Source: an uncultured Bacilli bacterium (GTDB lineage Bacteria > Bacillota_I > Bacilli_A > RF39 > UBA660). From it: 17,227 nt of DNA. The stretch spans positions 1-17,227 of the forward strand of contig CANRJL010000006.1 of the NCBI GenBank assembly GCA_947630935.1, written 5' to 3'. Numbering within the stretch: the stretch's first letter is position 1; each line of letters starts with the position of its first letter. Positions 6,461 to 14,762 of the stretch are shown here, piece after piece. Made by a program: the position numbers and the translations under genes. Below the pieces are notes generated by a model. It did not search any database. It had not been told where the DNA came from and saw only the letters and a list, made by a program, of their open reading frames with translations.

Positions 6461-7065
6461 GATAAATTTCCTTTATACATTTTAATGGCATTAGCTAAAT
6501 CAGTTTTTTTAACTATTTTTTTATTAGATGTCCAATATTCTTTAATAGTGTGCTCACCATTTAATAAAGCTGTTTCATTATCAAAATAAATTATATTACC
6601 ATTTTTGACAATCACTAATGATGGTGAATAAATATCTAAGGTATTACCTTCAATAATTGTTGTATAACCTTTTAAATACTCAACGATGTTTTCATAGTAA
6701 CGATTATTATTCTCACGGTCTTTTAAAAAATTATAAAAATAGATTTCTTTTATATTTTCTTCTTTGGCTACTTCATTTAATATTTCAGCATATGGAGTAC
6801 TCCATTCATTTTCAGGATAAGCTAGAAAAATTAGCCCCGAACCTGTATTTAAGATTTCTAAAATATCAGTAGCTTTTTTATATTTAAAAACGTTGTTTAT
6901 AGCAATTCCAAAATCTTTGGTAAATTGTTCGCTATCTGAAAGACTGCTCTTTTTAGTTTGATAATTTTTTGTACCTAAATAAATAAAAGCAATAATTAAG
7001 AATATAAAACTTAATATATAAAATCCTTTTTGAAAATAGGACATCTTTTTCTTTTGCACTTTCAT
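6457..7065 (-). CDS. Membrane-anchored thioredoxin-fold protein without cysteines
   Basis: A 202-residue protein with a basic N-terminus, one membrane helix (residues 15-30) and an extracytoplasmic domain that reads as a thioredoxin fold: helix KKATDILEIL, strand GLIFLAYPENEW, then WSTP (88-91) where CxxC is expected, a second strand with IKEIYFYNF, and YSPSLVIVKNGNIIYF (146-161) holding the cis-proline and hairpin. The protein has no cysteine anywhere, so it cannot do disulphide exchange and more likely binds or holds a partner. Its stop overlaps the ATG of the CSNC-bearing gene by 4 bases. An extended -10 promoter and an AAGGA site lie upstream. The fold is my reading of the pattern, not a proven homology. 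Confidence 0.7.
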   Translation of the reverse strand: MKVQKKKMSYFQKGFYILSFIFLIIAFIYLGTKNYQTKKSSLSDSEQFTKDFGIAINNVFKYKKATDILEILNTGSGLIFLAYPENEWSTPYAEILNEVAKEENIKEIYFYNFLKDRENNNRYYENIVEYLKGYTTIIEGNTLDIYSPSLVIVKNGNIIYFDNETALLNGEHTIKEYWTSNKKIVKKTDLANAIKMYKGNLS

Positions 7066-7090
7066 AGGATTTTCCTTCTTTCTTTCTTTT

Positions 7091-7099
7091 ATTATAACA
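7091..7099 (-). promoter_or_regulatory. Extended -10 promoter candidate of the thioredoxin-fold pair
   Basis: TGTTATAAT (minus strand) is an extended -10 with a perfect TATAAT, 25 bases before the ATG at 7065. The -35 position falls in the T-run of the preceding terminator and is weak. Confidence 0.55.
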
Positions 7100-7111
7100 A
7101 ACTCTTAAAAG

Positions 7112-7141
7112 AAAAAAGACATTTTTGGCAAAAAAATGTCT
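7112..7141 (-). terminator. Intrinsic terminator of the epimerase/membrane protein unit
   Basis: A perfect 10-bp stem AGACATTTTT / AAAAATGTCT with loop TTGCC, followed by six T residues, eight bases after the stop codon at 7150. Confidence 0.88.
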
Positions 7142-7149
7142 AATTTTTG

Positions 7150-7695
7150 TTAAATTTCTTTCGTCTTCAATAATAAAATAAGACTTTCTATTAAATTAAA
7201 TAATTGAGATAAAATAATTAAAAGACCTAGATAAGTATTTACAGGCATATTTTTTAAGATAGGCGGATAAAGCATTAAATAGCCAAAGGCAATACTCATA
7301 ATAGCAAAAAGGAAAATCCATAACCAAGTATTTTTATTTTTGGCTTTCATGTTTAAAGATATTTGAACTCGTGAAGAATTTTGATAAAAGATAAAACCAC
7401 TTAATAATAAAGTAACCATATTTTCTAATAAAGCATTTTTTAAAATGGCGATTGTCCCAAATAAGAATAAGATTATGCCAGTTTTTAAATAATTAGTAAT
7501 TTTTTGGGCTTCTCCATCCTTTTTTAAATAAAGAAAGCAACTTAAGATTCCCCAGATAATGAAAATGTAACCAATAATTTCAATGGCAATAGGAATAAAA
7601 TTTTCTTTATTGGTCATTAAAATAACGGCAAAGATAAGTAATAAAATAGCAATTACTATAGATTTTTTGGCTTCATTTTTAATATTTTCTAACAT
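7150..7695 (-). CDS. Six-helix membrane protein, DUF308/HdeD-like
   Basis: A 181-residue protein with hydrophobic segments near residues 12-27, 32-53, 69-84, 88-103, 123-143 and 155-176, arranged as two sets of three. The size, the helix pairs and the short charged loops resemble the HdeD/DUF308 family of membrane proteins linked in some bacteria to acid resistance, but no diagnostic motif proves it. A GAAGGAAG site precedes the ATG. It lies 15 bases after the epimerase/dehydratase gene and ends in a strong terminator, so the two share a transcript. Function unknown. Confidence 0.7.
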   Translation of the reverse strand: MLENIKNEAKKSIVIAILLLIFAVILMTNKENFIPIAIEIIGYIFIIWGILSCFLYLKKDGEAQKITNYLKTGIILFLFGTIAILKNALLENMVTLLLSGFIFYQNSSRVQISLNMKAKNKNTWLWIFLFAIMSIAFGYLMLYPPILKNMPVNTYLGLLIILSQLFNLIESLILLLKTKEI

Positions 7696-7710
7696 TTTTA
7701 CTTCCTTCTT

Positions 7711-8766
7711 TCATATATTTTTATTTTCAGCAACTGTTTCTGATTCTAAATACTTAATGGTTCTTTTAAAACCTTCTGCTATTGTTACAGTTGGATGCCA
7801 ACCCATTTTTCTTAGTTTATCACTATTTACAGTACCTAATTTAAAGGGAGCACATCCTTTGGAATCATATTCTAAATTAATTTCGACTTTTAATTTGCGT
7901 TCAGGATATAAGTTTACTAATAGTTCGGCTAATTCTTTAATTGTTACTTTGGCATTTTCATCAGCAATGTTGTAAACAATATCATCAGAATCAAGTAAGA
8001 TATAAAATATTCCAGAAATTACATCTCTTATATATGTGTAGGTTCTTAAAGATTCTCCTCGGCTTTTCATTATAATATTTTCATTATTTACGATATTTTT
8101 TAAAAAATCAGCTTGAACTCTTCCATCGTAAATAGACATTCCTGGGCCATATGTATGCGCGGGACGAGCAATTTTGACATTGATATTGTATTGTTCTTTA
8201 TAAGAAATGCAAATTGTTTCAGCTGACTTTTTACCTTCTGAATAACAAGCTCGGGGAAGAAGATGATTTATAAAACCATAAGTATCTTCCTTAAATTCAC
8301 TTTGCCATTCATAAGGCTCACCATATACTTCTCTAGATGAAATGTATAAATAGACTTTGGCTTTTTTTTCTTTGGCTAGTTCTAATGTATTAAATGTTCC
8401 TAAAGTATTGGCCATTATAGTATCAACAGGTTTTTCCCGCATTATTTTAGGACTAGCAGGACTTGCAGCATGAATTATATAATCAATTTTCTCATTGTAA
8501 TTTATTTTAGCACAGACATTTTGTTCTAAAATAATTAAATCAGGTCTTTCTTTAAAATATGAGGGTAATTTTTGGAGATTTCTTATTAAGGCAATTATTT
8601 TAATATCAAAAGAATAAACATCATTTAAATAAGTTAAAACATACATCAAATAGCTGCCAATCATCCCTGATGCACCTGTTATTAAGACAGTAGAATTTTT
8701 TAATTTGGAAAAACTTAAATTATTTTCTAAAATGCTTTTAATATCTTCAGCAATTATTTCGTTCAT
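7711..8766 (-). CDS. NAD-dependent nucleotide-sugar epimerase/dehydratase (extended SDR)
   Basis: A 351-residue cytoplasmic enzyme of the extended short-chain dehydrogenase family. Seen: the NAD-binding T-G-A-S-G-M-I-G-S loop (residues 30-38), IIHAASPASP (97-106), the catalytic serine in YISSREVYGE (141-150), and Y175-x-x-x-K179 in YSEGKKSAE, followed by RPAHTYGPGM (201-210) and DGRVQADF. This set matches the UDP-glucuronate decarboxylase / dTDP-glucose 4,6-dehydratase-like group used for capsule or cell-wall sugars; the exact substrate cannot be told. It is co-transcribed with a six-helix membrane protein and no glycosyltransferase is nearby. An AAGGAATTT site precedes the ATG. Confidence 0.88.
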   Translation of the reverse strand: MNEIIAEDIKSILENNLSFSKLKNSTVLITGASGMIGSYLMYVLTYLNDVYSFDIKIIALIRNLQKLPSYFKERPDLIILEQNVCAKINYNEKIDYIIHAASPASPKIMREKPVDTIMANTLGTFNTLELAKEKKAKVYLYISSREVYGEPYEWQSEFKEDTYGFINHLLPRACYSEGKKSAETICISYKEQYNINVKIARPAHTYGPGMSIYDGRVQADFLKNIVNNENIIMKSRGESLRTYTYIRDVISGIFYILLDSDDIVYNIADENAKVTIKELAELLVNLYPERKLKVEINLEYDSKGCAPFKLGTVNSDKLRKMGWHPTVTIAEGFKRTIKYLESETVAENKNI

Positions 8767-8799
8767 AATAAATTCCTTTCTTATTTTTAAGTCAAAGTT

Positions 8800-8825
8800 A
8801 AAAGCTCATTTTTTAATGGGCTTTT
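8800..8825 (-). terminator. Hairpin after the NPKTG protein gene, weak terminator candidate
   Basis: Minus strand: AAAAGC, one mismatch, CATT, loop AAAA, AATG, one mismatch, GCTTTT. The stem is long (10 pairs) but only the four T residues of the arm follow it, then AACTTT, so termination may be partial and the epimerase gene may be reached by readthrough. I see no good promoter in the gap. Confidence 0.45.
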
Positions 8826-8828
8826 CTT

Positions 8829-9740
8829 TTATAATTTATATAATTTAGATGTTTTGGTATATAGATAAATTAAGATTATTGTAATAATAGCACCTGCAAA
8901 AAATATGATAGGAATTTTACTGCCGGTTTTAGGGTTTTCAACTACTCCACAACTTTTATAATAACTTTCTTTACTTACTTCGTTACCATTTTTATCATAA
9001 TATTTATTATTTTTTTCACTACAAGGGACTATTTGTTCTTTTTGACATTCTTTGTTATAGGTATCTTTATCTACTTCTCCTCCCTCATTATTATAATAAA
9101 TATTATTTTTTATTTCACATTTAGGGTTACAACTTTTTTGATATTCTTTTTCAGTTACTTCTTTACCTTCATTATTGTAATAAACATTATTTTCAACTTT
9201 ACATTTGGGATTACAGCTTTTTTTATACTCTTCTTCAGTTACTTGATGTCCTAGTATGTCATAATAAAAATAATCAGCTATTTTTTCATCACTAGTAGTT
9301 GGTTTAATGGCTGGGGCTTTTTTAGCACATCTTGGAGCTTGGACAAAGCGAGGTTGATAAAAAGTGCCATCTTCTTTGGGGTCTAATAATTCAAAAGTTG
9401 CTGTAAATAAAGTTATTTCCTTATTAGAAATAGCTTTCGTTGTTGTGAAATGATAAATATTACCAGTATAATTATCATCATATTTATTAGTATCTTCCTT
9501 TTCTTTTAAAGTTATTGTCCAATCTTTATCAGGGGTGATAGAAATTATTTTTTTATAAGTAGTTAAACGAACATCTTGATGAGTTAATTCATCTTTATCA
9601 TCAACAGTTATTTTTAAAGTACAATCTTGAAGATTAGAGTTATCTTTTTGATATTTTTCAGCGCAATTCCAATCTGTCTTTATTTCAGCACTAGCAAAAG
9701 TGGGAATTAATAGGAAAACTAATAATAAGATTTTTTTCAT
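8829..9740 (-). CDS. Secreted repeat protein with NPKTG sortase-type anchor
   Basis: A 303-residue precursor. Residues 1-18 are a classical signal peptide (LLLVFLLIPTFASA). Residues 20-135 form an extracellular domain with two early cysteines (26, 40). Residues 154-264 hold four copies of a unit Y-Y-x-x-x-G-x-E/Q-V-x-x-x-x-Y-x-K-x-C, separated by linkers such as NPKCKVENN that add further cysteines. The C-terminus is a cell-wall sorting signal: NPKTG (269-273), a hydrophobic helix (277-294) and a basic tail (KTSKLYKL). An NPxTG motif would be cut by a sortase and joined to peptidoglycan; no sortase is in the window. The start overlaps the stop of rpe by 4 bases, so translation is coupled. I know no named family for the repeat. 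Confidence 0.85.
   Translation of the reverse strand: MKKILLLVFLLIPTFASAEIKTDWNCAEKYQKDNSNLQDCTLKITVDDKDELTHQDVRLTTYKKIISITPDKDWTITLKEKEDTNKYDDNYTGNIYHFTTTKAISNKEITLFTATFELLDPKEDGTFYQPRFVQAPRCAKKAPAIKPTTSDEKIADYFYYDILGHQVTEEEYKKSCNPKCKVENNVYYNNEGKEVTEKEYQKSCNPKCEIKNNIYYNNEGGEVDKDTYNKECQKEQIVPCSEKNNKYYDKNGNEVSKESYYKSCGVVENPKTGSKIPIIFFAGAIITIILIYLYTKTSKLYKL
8949..9281 (-). repeat. Four cysteine-ended Y-Y-x-x-x-G-x-x-V repeats
   Basis: Four in-frame units ending in EEYKKSC, KEYQKSC, DTYNKEC and ESYYKSC, with a period of about 27-32 residues. Units two and three also share NNEG and the linker CNPKC is found after units one and two. DNA identity between the middle copies is visible by eye, which suggests fairly recent duplication. 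Confidence 0.8.
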
Positions 9741-10366
9741 TTACATCTTAACCTTTCTATTTGTTTTTCGTAGTTATCTGCCATACAAACAAAAGAACCA
9801 CTGACAACTAAATCAACTTGGGGAATTTTTTTTATACTTTCTTCATTTATACCACCATCAATATGAATTGTAAAGGGATATTTTTCTTGAAGTTTTCTTA
9901 ATTCTGTTATTTTAGGAATAACACTTTCATTAAATTGTTGCCCTCCTTTGCCGGGTTCAACACTCATAACTAGAATAGAATCAATTTGATTTAAATAAGG
10001 TAGCACACTTGTAATATTAGTAGATGGTTTTAAAGCTAATCCTACTTTAATTTGATGCTCTTTTATTTTATTAATACAAGCAGACACATTGGCTATTTCA
10101 ATTTGAAAGGTTATATAATCAGGACTTAAAAGCCTTAAAGAATCAATGTATAATAAAGGGTTTTCAACCATTAAATGAATATCTAATGGTTTTTGATGAT
10201 TTTTTAAAACAGTTGTTAAATTTTTTAAATCAATATTTTTTTCAGGAACAAAAAGGCCATCCATTAAATCAACATGAATATAATCAGCACTTGTTTGGTC
10301 AATTTCTTTAATTGTTTGGGCTAAACTATTTTTGCTTTTTAAATAAGATACAGCTATTTTCATCAT
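9737..10366 (-). CDS. rpe: Ribulose-phosphate 3-epimerase
   Basis: A 209-residue TIM-barrel enzyme that interconverts ribulose 5-phosphate and xylulose 5-phosphate in the pentose phosphate pathway. Visible metal and catalytic residues: His31 and Asp33 in HVDLMDGLFVP, His64 in DIHLMVENP, and Asp170 in HIDGGI; MSVEPGKGGQQF (134-145) is the mobile loop and phosphate region. The N-terminus IAVSYLKSK departs from the usual I-A-P-S-I-L-S-A-D, and Gln88 stands where most have a His, so it is a divergent member. It overlaps rsgA by 4 bases (ATGA); ATG 10363 is an equally possible start. The rsgA-rpe order is standard in Firmicutes. Confidence 0.93.
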   Translation of the reverse strand: MMKIAVSYLKSKNSLAQTIKEIDQTSADYIHVDLMDGLFVPEKNIDLKNLTTVLKNHQKPLDIHLMVENPLLYIDSLRLLSPDYITFQIEIANVSACINKIKEHQIKVGLALKPSTNITSVLPYLNQIDSILVMSVEPGKGGQQFNESVIPKITELRKLQEKYPFTIHIDGGINEESIKKIPQVDLVVSGSFVCMADNYEKQIERLRCK

Positions 10367-11196
10367 TTCACTTCCTTTAAAAAATTCAAATAATTTTCAT
10401 ATCTTTTTCTGCTTATTTTATTTTCGGCAAGGGCTTGTTTTATTTGGCAATCTTTTTCTTTATCATGAAAGCAATTTAAAAATTTACATTGATAATTTTT
10501 AAATTCGGGAAAACTATTTTTTATTTGTTCTTTATTATAATTACTTAAATCTAAAGAAGAAAAACCTGGAGTATCACAAAACCAAATATTTTTGATTTTA
10601 TATAATTCAGTATGCCTAGTAGTATGTTTGCCACGATTTAAAGCAAAACTTATTTCATTAGTTTTTAGATGTAAGTTAGGGTCTAATTTATTTAATAAAC
10701 TACTTTTACCTACTCCTGATTGCCCAGTTAAAACGATAATTTTATTTTGTAAAGTATTAATTAAATCTGTTAAGTTTTCATTGGTAAATGTTTTTAGGCC
10801 TATTTGTTCATATATTTTGCGTTCTTCGGTAAAATGTTGTCTTTCTTGTAAACTTGCTAAGTCTAATTTAGTAAAACAAATTATGGGAGTTATATTGTTT
10901 AAAAAACTATAGGTGATTTGTTTATCTAATAATTGATAATTTATTTGGGGTTCTTTTAAACTAGTAACAATTAATACATAATCAATATTGGCAACATTTG
11001 GTCTTTTTAGTTCATTTTTTCTTGGTAAAATATTTTCGATTGTCAATTTTTCAAGGTCAAATTCTACTTCATCACCAACAAAAGGAGAAATTCCTAATTT
11101 GCGAAATTTCCCCCTTGGTGTACAAAGGAATGTTTTATTTTTTAATAAAACGGTATATTGATTACTAATGTTTTTAATTATTTTGCCTTTTTCCAT
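10363..11196 (-). CDS. rsgA: Ribosome small-subunit-dependent GTPase A
   Basis: A 277-residue circularly permuted GTPase that checks 30S maturation near the decoding centre. In order: N-terminal OB-fold (residues 1-60), the G4 motif TKLD (109-112), the P-loop GQSGVGKSS (158-166), the RGKHTTRH switch (188-195), G3 DTPGF (208-212), and a C-terminal zinc site C237, C242, H244, C250. The permuted motif order G4-G1-G2-G3 is diagnostic. An AAGAGG site lies just before the ATG, eight bases after the kinase stop; its end overlaps rpe. Confidence 0.97.
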   Translation of the reverse strand: MEKGKIIKNISNQYTVLLKNKTFLCTPRGKFRKLGISPFVGDEVEFDLEKLTIENILPRKNELKRPNVANIDYVLIVTSLKEPQINYQLLDKQITYSFLNNITPIICFTKLDLASLQERQHFTEERKIYEQIGLKTFTNENLTDLINTLQNKIIVLTGQSGVGKSSLLNKLDPNLHLKTNEISFALNRGKHTTRHTELYKIKNIWFCDTPGFSSLDLSNYNKEQIKNSFPEFKNYQCKFLNCFHDKEKDCQIKQALAENKISRKRYENYLNFLKEVK

Positions 11197-11204
11197 ACTG
11201 CCTC

Positions 11205-13004
11205 TTAATCTAAATTATTATTGTCTTCTTTTTCGTCATTTTCATTATTGTTATTATTGTTGTTGTTGCTATTATTATTATTATTATTTTCAGAAGTTTT
11301 TTCCGGTTTTTTAGCAACTGTGATTGTAATTGAAGTGCCACTGACAATTCTAGTGCCCTTGCTTCTACTTTGTTTAATTACTGTTCCGGGATTTTTTGAA
11401 GAAGTTTCTTCTTCAAGTTTATTGACCGTAACACCATATTTTTCTAAGAAAGAAACAACGTCATCATAAGTATAACTGCCACTTGTAAAATCAGGATATT
11501 TGTCTACTTCAGGAATATACAAGGTTACATAATCACCTTTACTTACTTTTTCGTTAGCACCAGGGTTTTGTTCAATTATTATATTTTCTTCATTATTTTC
11601 TTTAGAGTCCTTTTTTTCAACTACAACTTGAACTCCCAAAGCTTCTAGTTTACCTTTAATTTCTAAATAATTTTTTCCTACATAATTTTCAAGAGTTACT
11701 TTGGCATCGCCTTCACTTACAAAAAGGGTTATTTCAGTTCCTTTAGTTCTTTTAGTTCCGGCTAAAGGACTTGTTTTAACAACCTTACCAAATTCAATTT
11801 CTTCAGATGATGCTTGTTGTTGTTCAGTTGCAACATTAAAGCCGGCATTTTGTAAATTGGCAATTGCTTCTTCAACAGTTTGATTAGTTACATCAGGAAT
11901 AAAAATTTCTTTATTTGTTGTCATTGCAGGAACTAAAACAACAATAGTTGTAATAGCTACTACTAAAAAAGTAAAGATAGACGCTAGGATAATTAACAAT
12001 TTATTGTCCTTTTTTAAGTCATTTTGGGTAATTTGATGAGCAATAATTTCTTCAGCAGGTTCTTTATTTTTTTCTTCTTTTTTCTTTTCTTCTATTTTAG
12101 CATTTTTTAGTGCCTTAGTAATTTTAGTTTCATCAATATTTTCAGGATATGGTAATTCAATTTTTGGTTCATGTATTCTTGATTCATCTAAACAAGTCAT
12201 TAAATCATTATGCATTTCTCTAGCATCTACATAGCGATTTTTAGGGTTTTTAGCAGTTGCTTTAATAATAATATTTTCAATACTTTGCGGAATGTTTGGT
12301 AATTCTTCTTTGATTGAAGGAAGTGGTTCTTTTAAATGTTTTAAAGCAATTTCAACAGCATTATCGCCTTTGTATGGTAATTTACCCGCTAAAAGTTCAT
12401 ACATTACAATGCCCATTGAATATATATCACTTTGGAGAGAAGAACCTTTACCACTAGCTTGTTCTGGCGGAAGATAATGGACACTGCCCATTACGGAATT
12501 TGTTTGAGTTAATTGTGTGGCATTCATGGCCATTGAAATACCAAAATCAGTTATTTTAACAAGACCATTTTCCAAAATCATAATATTTTGCGGTTTAATG
12601 TCCCGATGAATAATATATGAATCATGAGCAACACTCATTCCATCGGTAATTTGAAGCATGATATCTACAACTTCGCTGACTGTTAATTTGCCACGTTTTT
12701 TAATTAATTCTTTCAGATGTTTTCCTTCTATATATTCCATTACAATGTAATATAAACCATGGTCTTCGCCAACATCATATACCTCAACAATGTTAGGATG
12801 AGATAAACTACTGGCAGAAAGAGCTTCCCGTTGAAAACGACGGACAAACTTTTCATCTCCTGATAAATCACCTCTTAAGACTTTGACAGCGACATCTCTA
12901 TCTAAGATAGTATCATAAGCAAGGTAGACATTTGCCATACCACCTTCGCCAATTGATTTTATAATTTGATAACGGTCAGATATTTTTTGACCTTTCATTA
13001 TCAT
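11205..13004 (-). CDS. prkC: Ser/Thr protein kinase with three PASTA domains
   Basis: About 599 residues. Cytoplasmic Hanks-type kinase (residues 10-275): glycine loop IGEGGMANVY, catalytic Lys in VAVK (about 41), HRDIKPQN (Asp about 135), DFG (153), SVHYLPPEQ. Then a charged linker, a membrane helix (about 335-361) and three PASTA repeats outside (about 366-432, 433-500, 501-566) that in this family bind peptidoglycan fragments. It controls growth, division and cell-wall synthesis and pairs with the PP2C phosphatase upstream. The C-terminus ends with a long Asn-rich tail, unusual for the family. Start choice: ATG 13004 overlaps the phosphatase stop as ATGA; GTG 13013 and ATG 12998 are alternatives. 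Confidence 0.97.
   Translation of the reverse strand: MIMKGQKISDRYQIIKSIGEGGMANVYLAYDTILDRDVAVKVLRGDLSGDEKFVRRFQREALSASSLSHPNIVEVYDVGEDHGLYYIVMEYIEGKHLKELIKKRGKLTVSEVVDIMLQITDGMSVAHDSYIIHRDIKPQNIMILENGLVKITDFGISMAMNATQLTQTNSVMGSVHYLPPEQASGKGSSLQSDIYSMGIVMYELLAGKLPYKGDNAVEIALKHLKEPLPSIKEELPNIPQSIENIIIKATAKNPKNRYVDAREMHNDLMTCLDESRIHEPKIELPYPENIDETKITKALKNAKIEEKKKEEKNKEPAEEIIAHQITQNDLKKDNKLLIILASIFTFLVVAITTIVVLVPAMTTNKEIFIPDVTNQTVEEAIANLQNAGFNVATEQQQASSEEIEFGKVVKTSPLAGTKRTKGTEITLFVSEGDAKVTLENYVGKNYLEIKGKLEALGVQVVVEKKDSKENNEENIIIEQNPGANEKVSKGDYVTLYIPEVDKYPDFTSGSYTYDDVVSFLEKYGVTVNKLEEETSSKNPGTVIKQSRSKGTRIVSGTSITITVAKKPEKTSENNNNNNSNNNNNNNNENDEKEDNNNLD
11244..11288 (-). repeat. AAT/AAC trinucleotide tract coding poly-Asn
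   Basis: Fifteen codons near the 3' end of the kinase gene are AAT or AAC except one AGC. The mixture of AAT and AAC suggests selection or age and not only fresh slippage. A triplet tract can change length without a frameshift, so this tail may vary between strains. Confidence 0.85.
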
Positions 13005-13744
13005 GATTCCCACCCACTTTTCATCTCTAAGTATGCGATAGAAATATTATCGGTTCCTCCTCGCATATTACATTTTCTGATTAATTTTTTAACCATTTCT
13101 TCAATGCTAATATCTTCATTTAAAACTTTTTCTATTTGTTCAACGGTTAACATATTCGTAAGACCATCGCTACATAATAAAATACCATCAACTTCAGTAT
13201 CAACATCCATCATATCTAATTCACATTTTTCACTGGCTCCTAAGGCTTTCATTAAAACATTTTTTTTCGGATGATTTTTAGCTTCATCAGCGGTTAAATT
13301 ACCTGATTCAACTAAGAGATTTACCAAGGTATGGTCTTTGGTCATTTTATGCAATTTACCATTTTTTAGAACAAAGCCTGAAGAGTCCCCAATATTGCCA
13401 AAAATAAGATAATCTTTAGTCAACAAAGCTAGCACTAAAGTTGTTCCTAAGCCTTTGGAATCTTCATGAGTTTGCGCATATTCTAAGATTGATTGATTGA
13501 TTTCACTAACATTATCGTTTAACCAATTTGCGGCATCCATTTTAGAACCAATACTAGACATATTTTTAAATCTAGTTCCTAAATGAGTTACAGCAAGACT
13601 TGAAGCAATTTCACCTGCTCTATGTCCGCCCATACCGTCAGCAACAATTAATAAAAATTCGCCATTATTATTTTTAATAATAGTTACTGAATCTTCATTA
13701 TGACTTCTAACTTTACCAGCATCTGTTAAATAAAATGATTTCAT
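13001..13744 (-). CDS. prpC: PP2C-family protein phosphatase (partner of the PASTA kinase)
   Basis: A 247-residue cytoplasmic phosphatase that reverses kinase phosphorylation. Motifs in order: VRSHNEDS (metal Asp), VADGMGGHRAGE, GLGTTLVLAL, GNIGDSS, DHTLVNLLVESG, LLCSDGLTN and GGTDNISIAYL, with the Asp residues that bind Mn/Mg. The usual Arg after G-D-S is Ser here. I chose ATG 13744 because MKSFYLTDAGKVRSHNEDS is the normal N-terminus; an upstream start would run into rlmN. It begins one base after the rlmN stop and overlaps the kinase start by 4 bases. Confidence 0.97.
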   Translation of the reverse strand: MKSFYLTDAGKVRSHNEDSVTIIKNNNGEFLLIVADGMGGHRAGEIASSLAVTHLGTRFKNMSSIGSKMDAANWLNDNVSEINQSILEYAQTHEDSKGLGTTLVLALLTKDYLIFGNIGDSSGFVLKNGKLHKMTKDHTLVNLLVESGNLTADEAKNHPKKNVLMKALGASEKCELDMMDVDTEVDGILLCSDGLTNMLTVEQIEKVLNEDISIEEMVKKLIRKCNMRGGTDNISIAYLEMKSGWES

Positions 13745-13745
13745 G

Positions 13746-14762
13746 TTACACCTCTTTGCTTCGTAATTGACCACAAGCAGCACTTATATTTTGGCCAAAC
13801 TCTTTTCTTATTGTGACATTTAGATGTTCTTTTTTTAAAGTATCATAGAAATTCATTATTCTTTTTTGACTACTTTTTTTAAATTCTAAATGATTAGTTT
13901 CATTGTATGGAATCAAATTCACATAGACTTTTAAGCCTCTTAAGAGATTAGCTAACTCTCTAGCGCATTCTTGTGTATCATTTTCCTTATTAAGCATAAC
14001 ATATTCTATCGTCACTCGTCTATTGGTAACTTTAATATATTCTTGTAAAGTCCTAATTAATTCTGAAATATTATACATTTTGTTGACAGGCATTAAGCGA
14101 TTTCTTAATTCATCATTAGGAGCATGTAAGCTAATTGCCAAATTAATTTGCAAAGGAAAATGACTTAATTCTCTAATTTTAGGTAACAAACCACATGTTG
14201 AAATTGTTATATGACGAGCCCCGATGGCTAAGCCTTTGGGATGATTGATAATTTGAACAAAAGACATGACATTTTCGTAATTATCTAAAGGTTCACCAAT
14301 ACCCATAACAACTACAGAAGAAATTCGTTCTTTTATTAAAGATTCTATTTTTAAAATTTGTAAAACCATTTCTTCAGTTTTTAAATTCCTAATTTTTTTT
14401 AATCTTCCTGATTCACAAAAAGCACAGCCCATATTGCAACCAACTTGACTAGATACACAGACACTTAAACCATAATCATGACGCATTAAAACAGCTTCAA
14501 TATGTTCTTTATCAGACAATTCAAATAAATATTTAGTAGTTAAATTATCTTTTTCTTCCTTTTTTAAAATAATTTGTTCAAAAGTAAAATCTTTTTTTAA
14601 TTGTTCTCTTAATTCTTTTTTTAAATTTGAACATTCAGCAAAAGAAGAAACTTTTTTTTGATAAAGCCATTCAAAAAGTTGTGTAGCTTTAAATTTTTTC
14701 TCACCAATATTTAAAAAATATTGTTCTAAATCATTAAATGTTTGACTATATATATTTTTCAT
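13746..14762 (-). CDS. rlmN: 23S rRNA (adenine-2503 C2)-methyltransferase
   Basis: A 338-residue radical-SAM enzyme that methylates A2503 of 23S rRNA and A37 of some tRNAs. The 4Fe-4S motif C109-x-x-x-C113-x-x-C116 lies in QVGCNMGCAFCESG; GIGEPLDNY (154-162) is the SAM-binding segment; C330 in AACGQL is the cysteine that forms the covalent RNA adduct. Length is typical. The ATG overlaps the stop of the small membrane protein gene (ATGA) with GGGTGAG upstream. It stands directly before prpC as in Bacillus. Confidence 0.97.
   Translation of the reverse strand: MKNIYSQTFNDLEQYFLNIGEKKFKATQLFEWLYQKKVSSFAECSNLKKELREQLKKDFTFEQIILKKEEKDNLTTKYLFELSDKEHIEAVLMRHDYGLSVCVSSQVGCNMGCAFCESGRLKKIRNLKTEEMVLQILKIESLIKERISSVVVMGIGEPLDNYENVMSFVQIINHPKGLAIGARHITISTCGLLPKIRELSHFPLQINLAISLHAPNDELRNRLMPVNKMYNISELIRTLQEYIKVTNRRVTIEYVMLNKENDTQECARELANLLRGLKVYVNLIPYNETNHLEFKKSSQKRIMNFYDTLKKEHLNVTIRKEFGQNISAACGQLRSKEV

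Noticed and set aside
7583..7975. 130-residue plus-strand frame
   Set aside because: It spans the antisense of two well-supported genes and has no ribosome site or recognisable domain.
8767..8828. Promoter for the epimerase gene starting with TTGACT
   Set aside because: The -35-like hexamer is good, but the -10 position would fall on the start codon itself.
9033..9254. Plus-strand Phe/Ile-rich frame resembling a membrane protein
   Set aside because: It is the antisense of the Asn/Lys/Glu-rich repeats of the NPKTG protein; hydrophobicity is a by-product of A-rich codons read backward.
8949..9281. CRISPR-like array
   Set aside because: The repeats are in frame, of unequal spacing and coding; there are no conserved direct repeats with unique spacers and no cas gene.
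11221..11469. Plus-strand frame with a long poly-Leu stretch
   Set aside because: It is the reverse of the Asn codon tract in the kinase gene; no ribosome site or family pattern.
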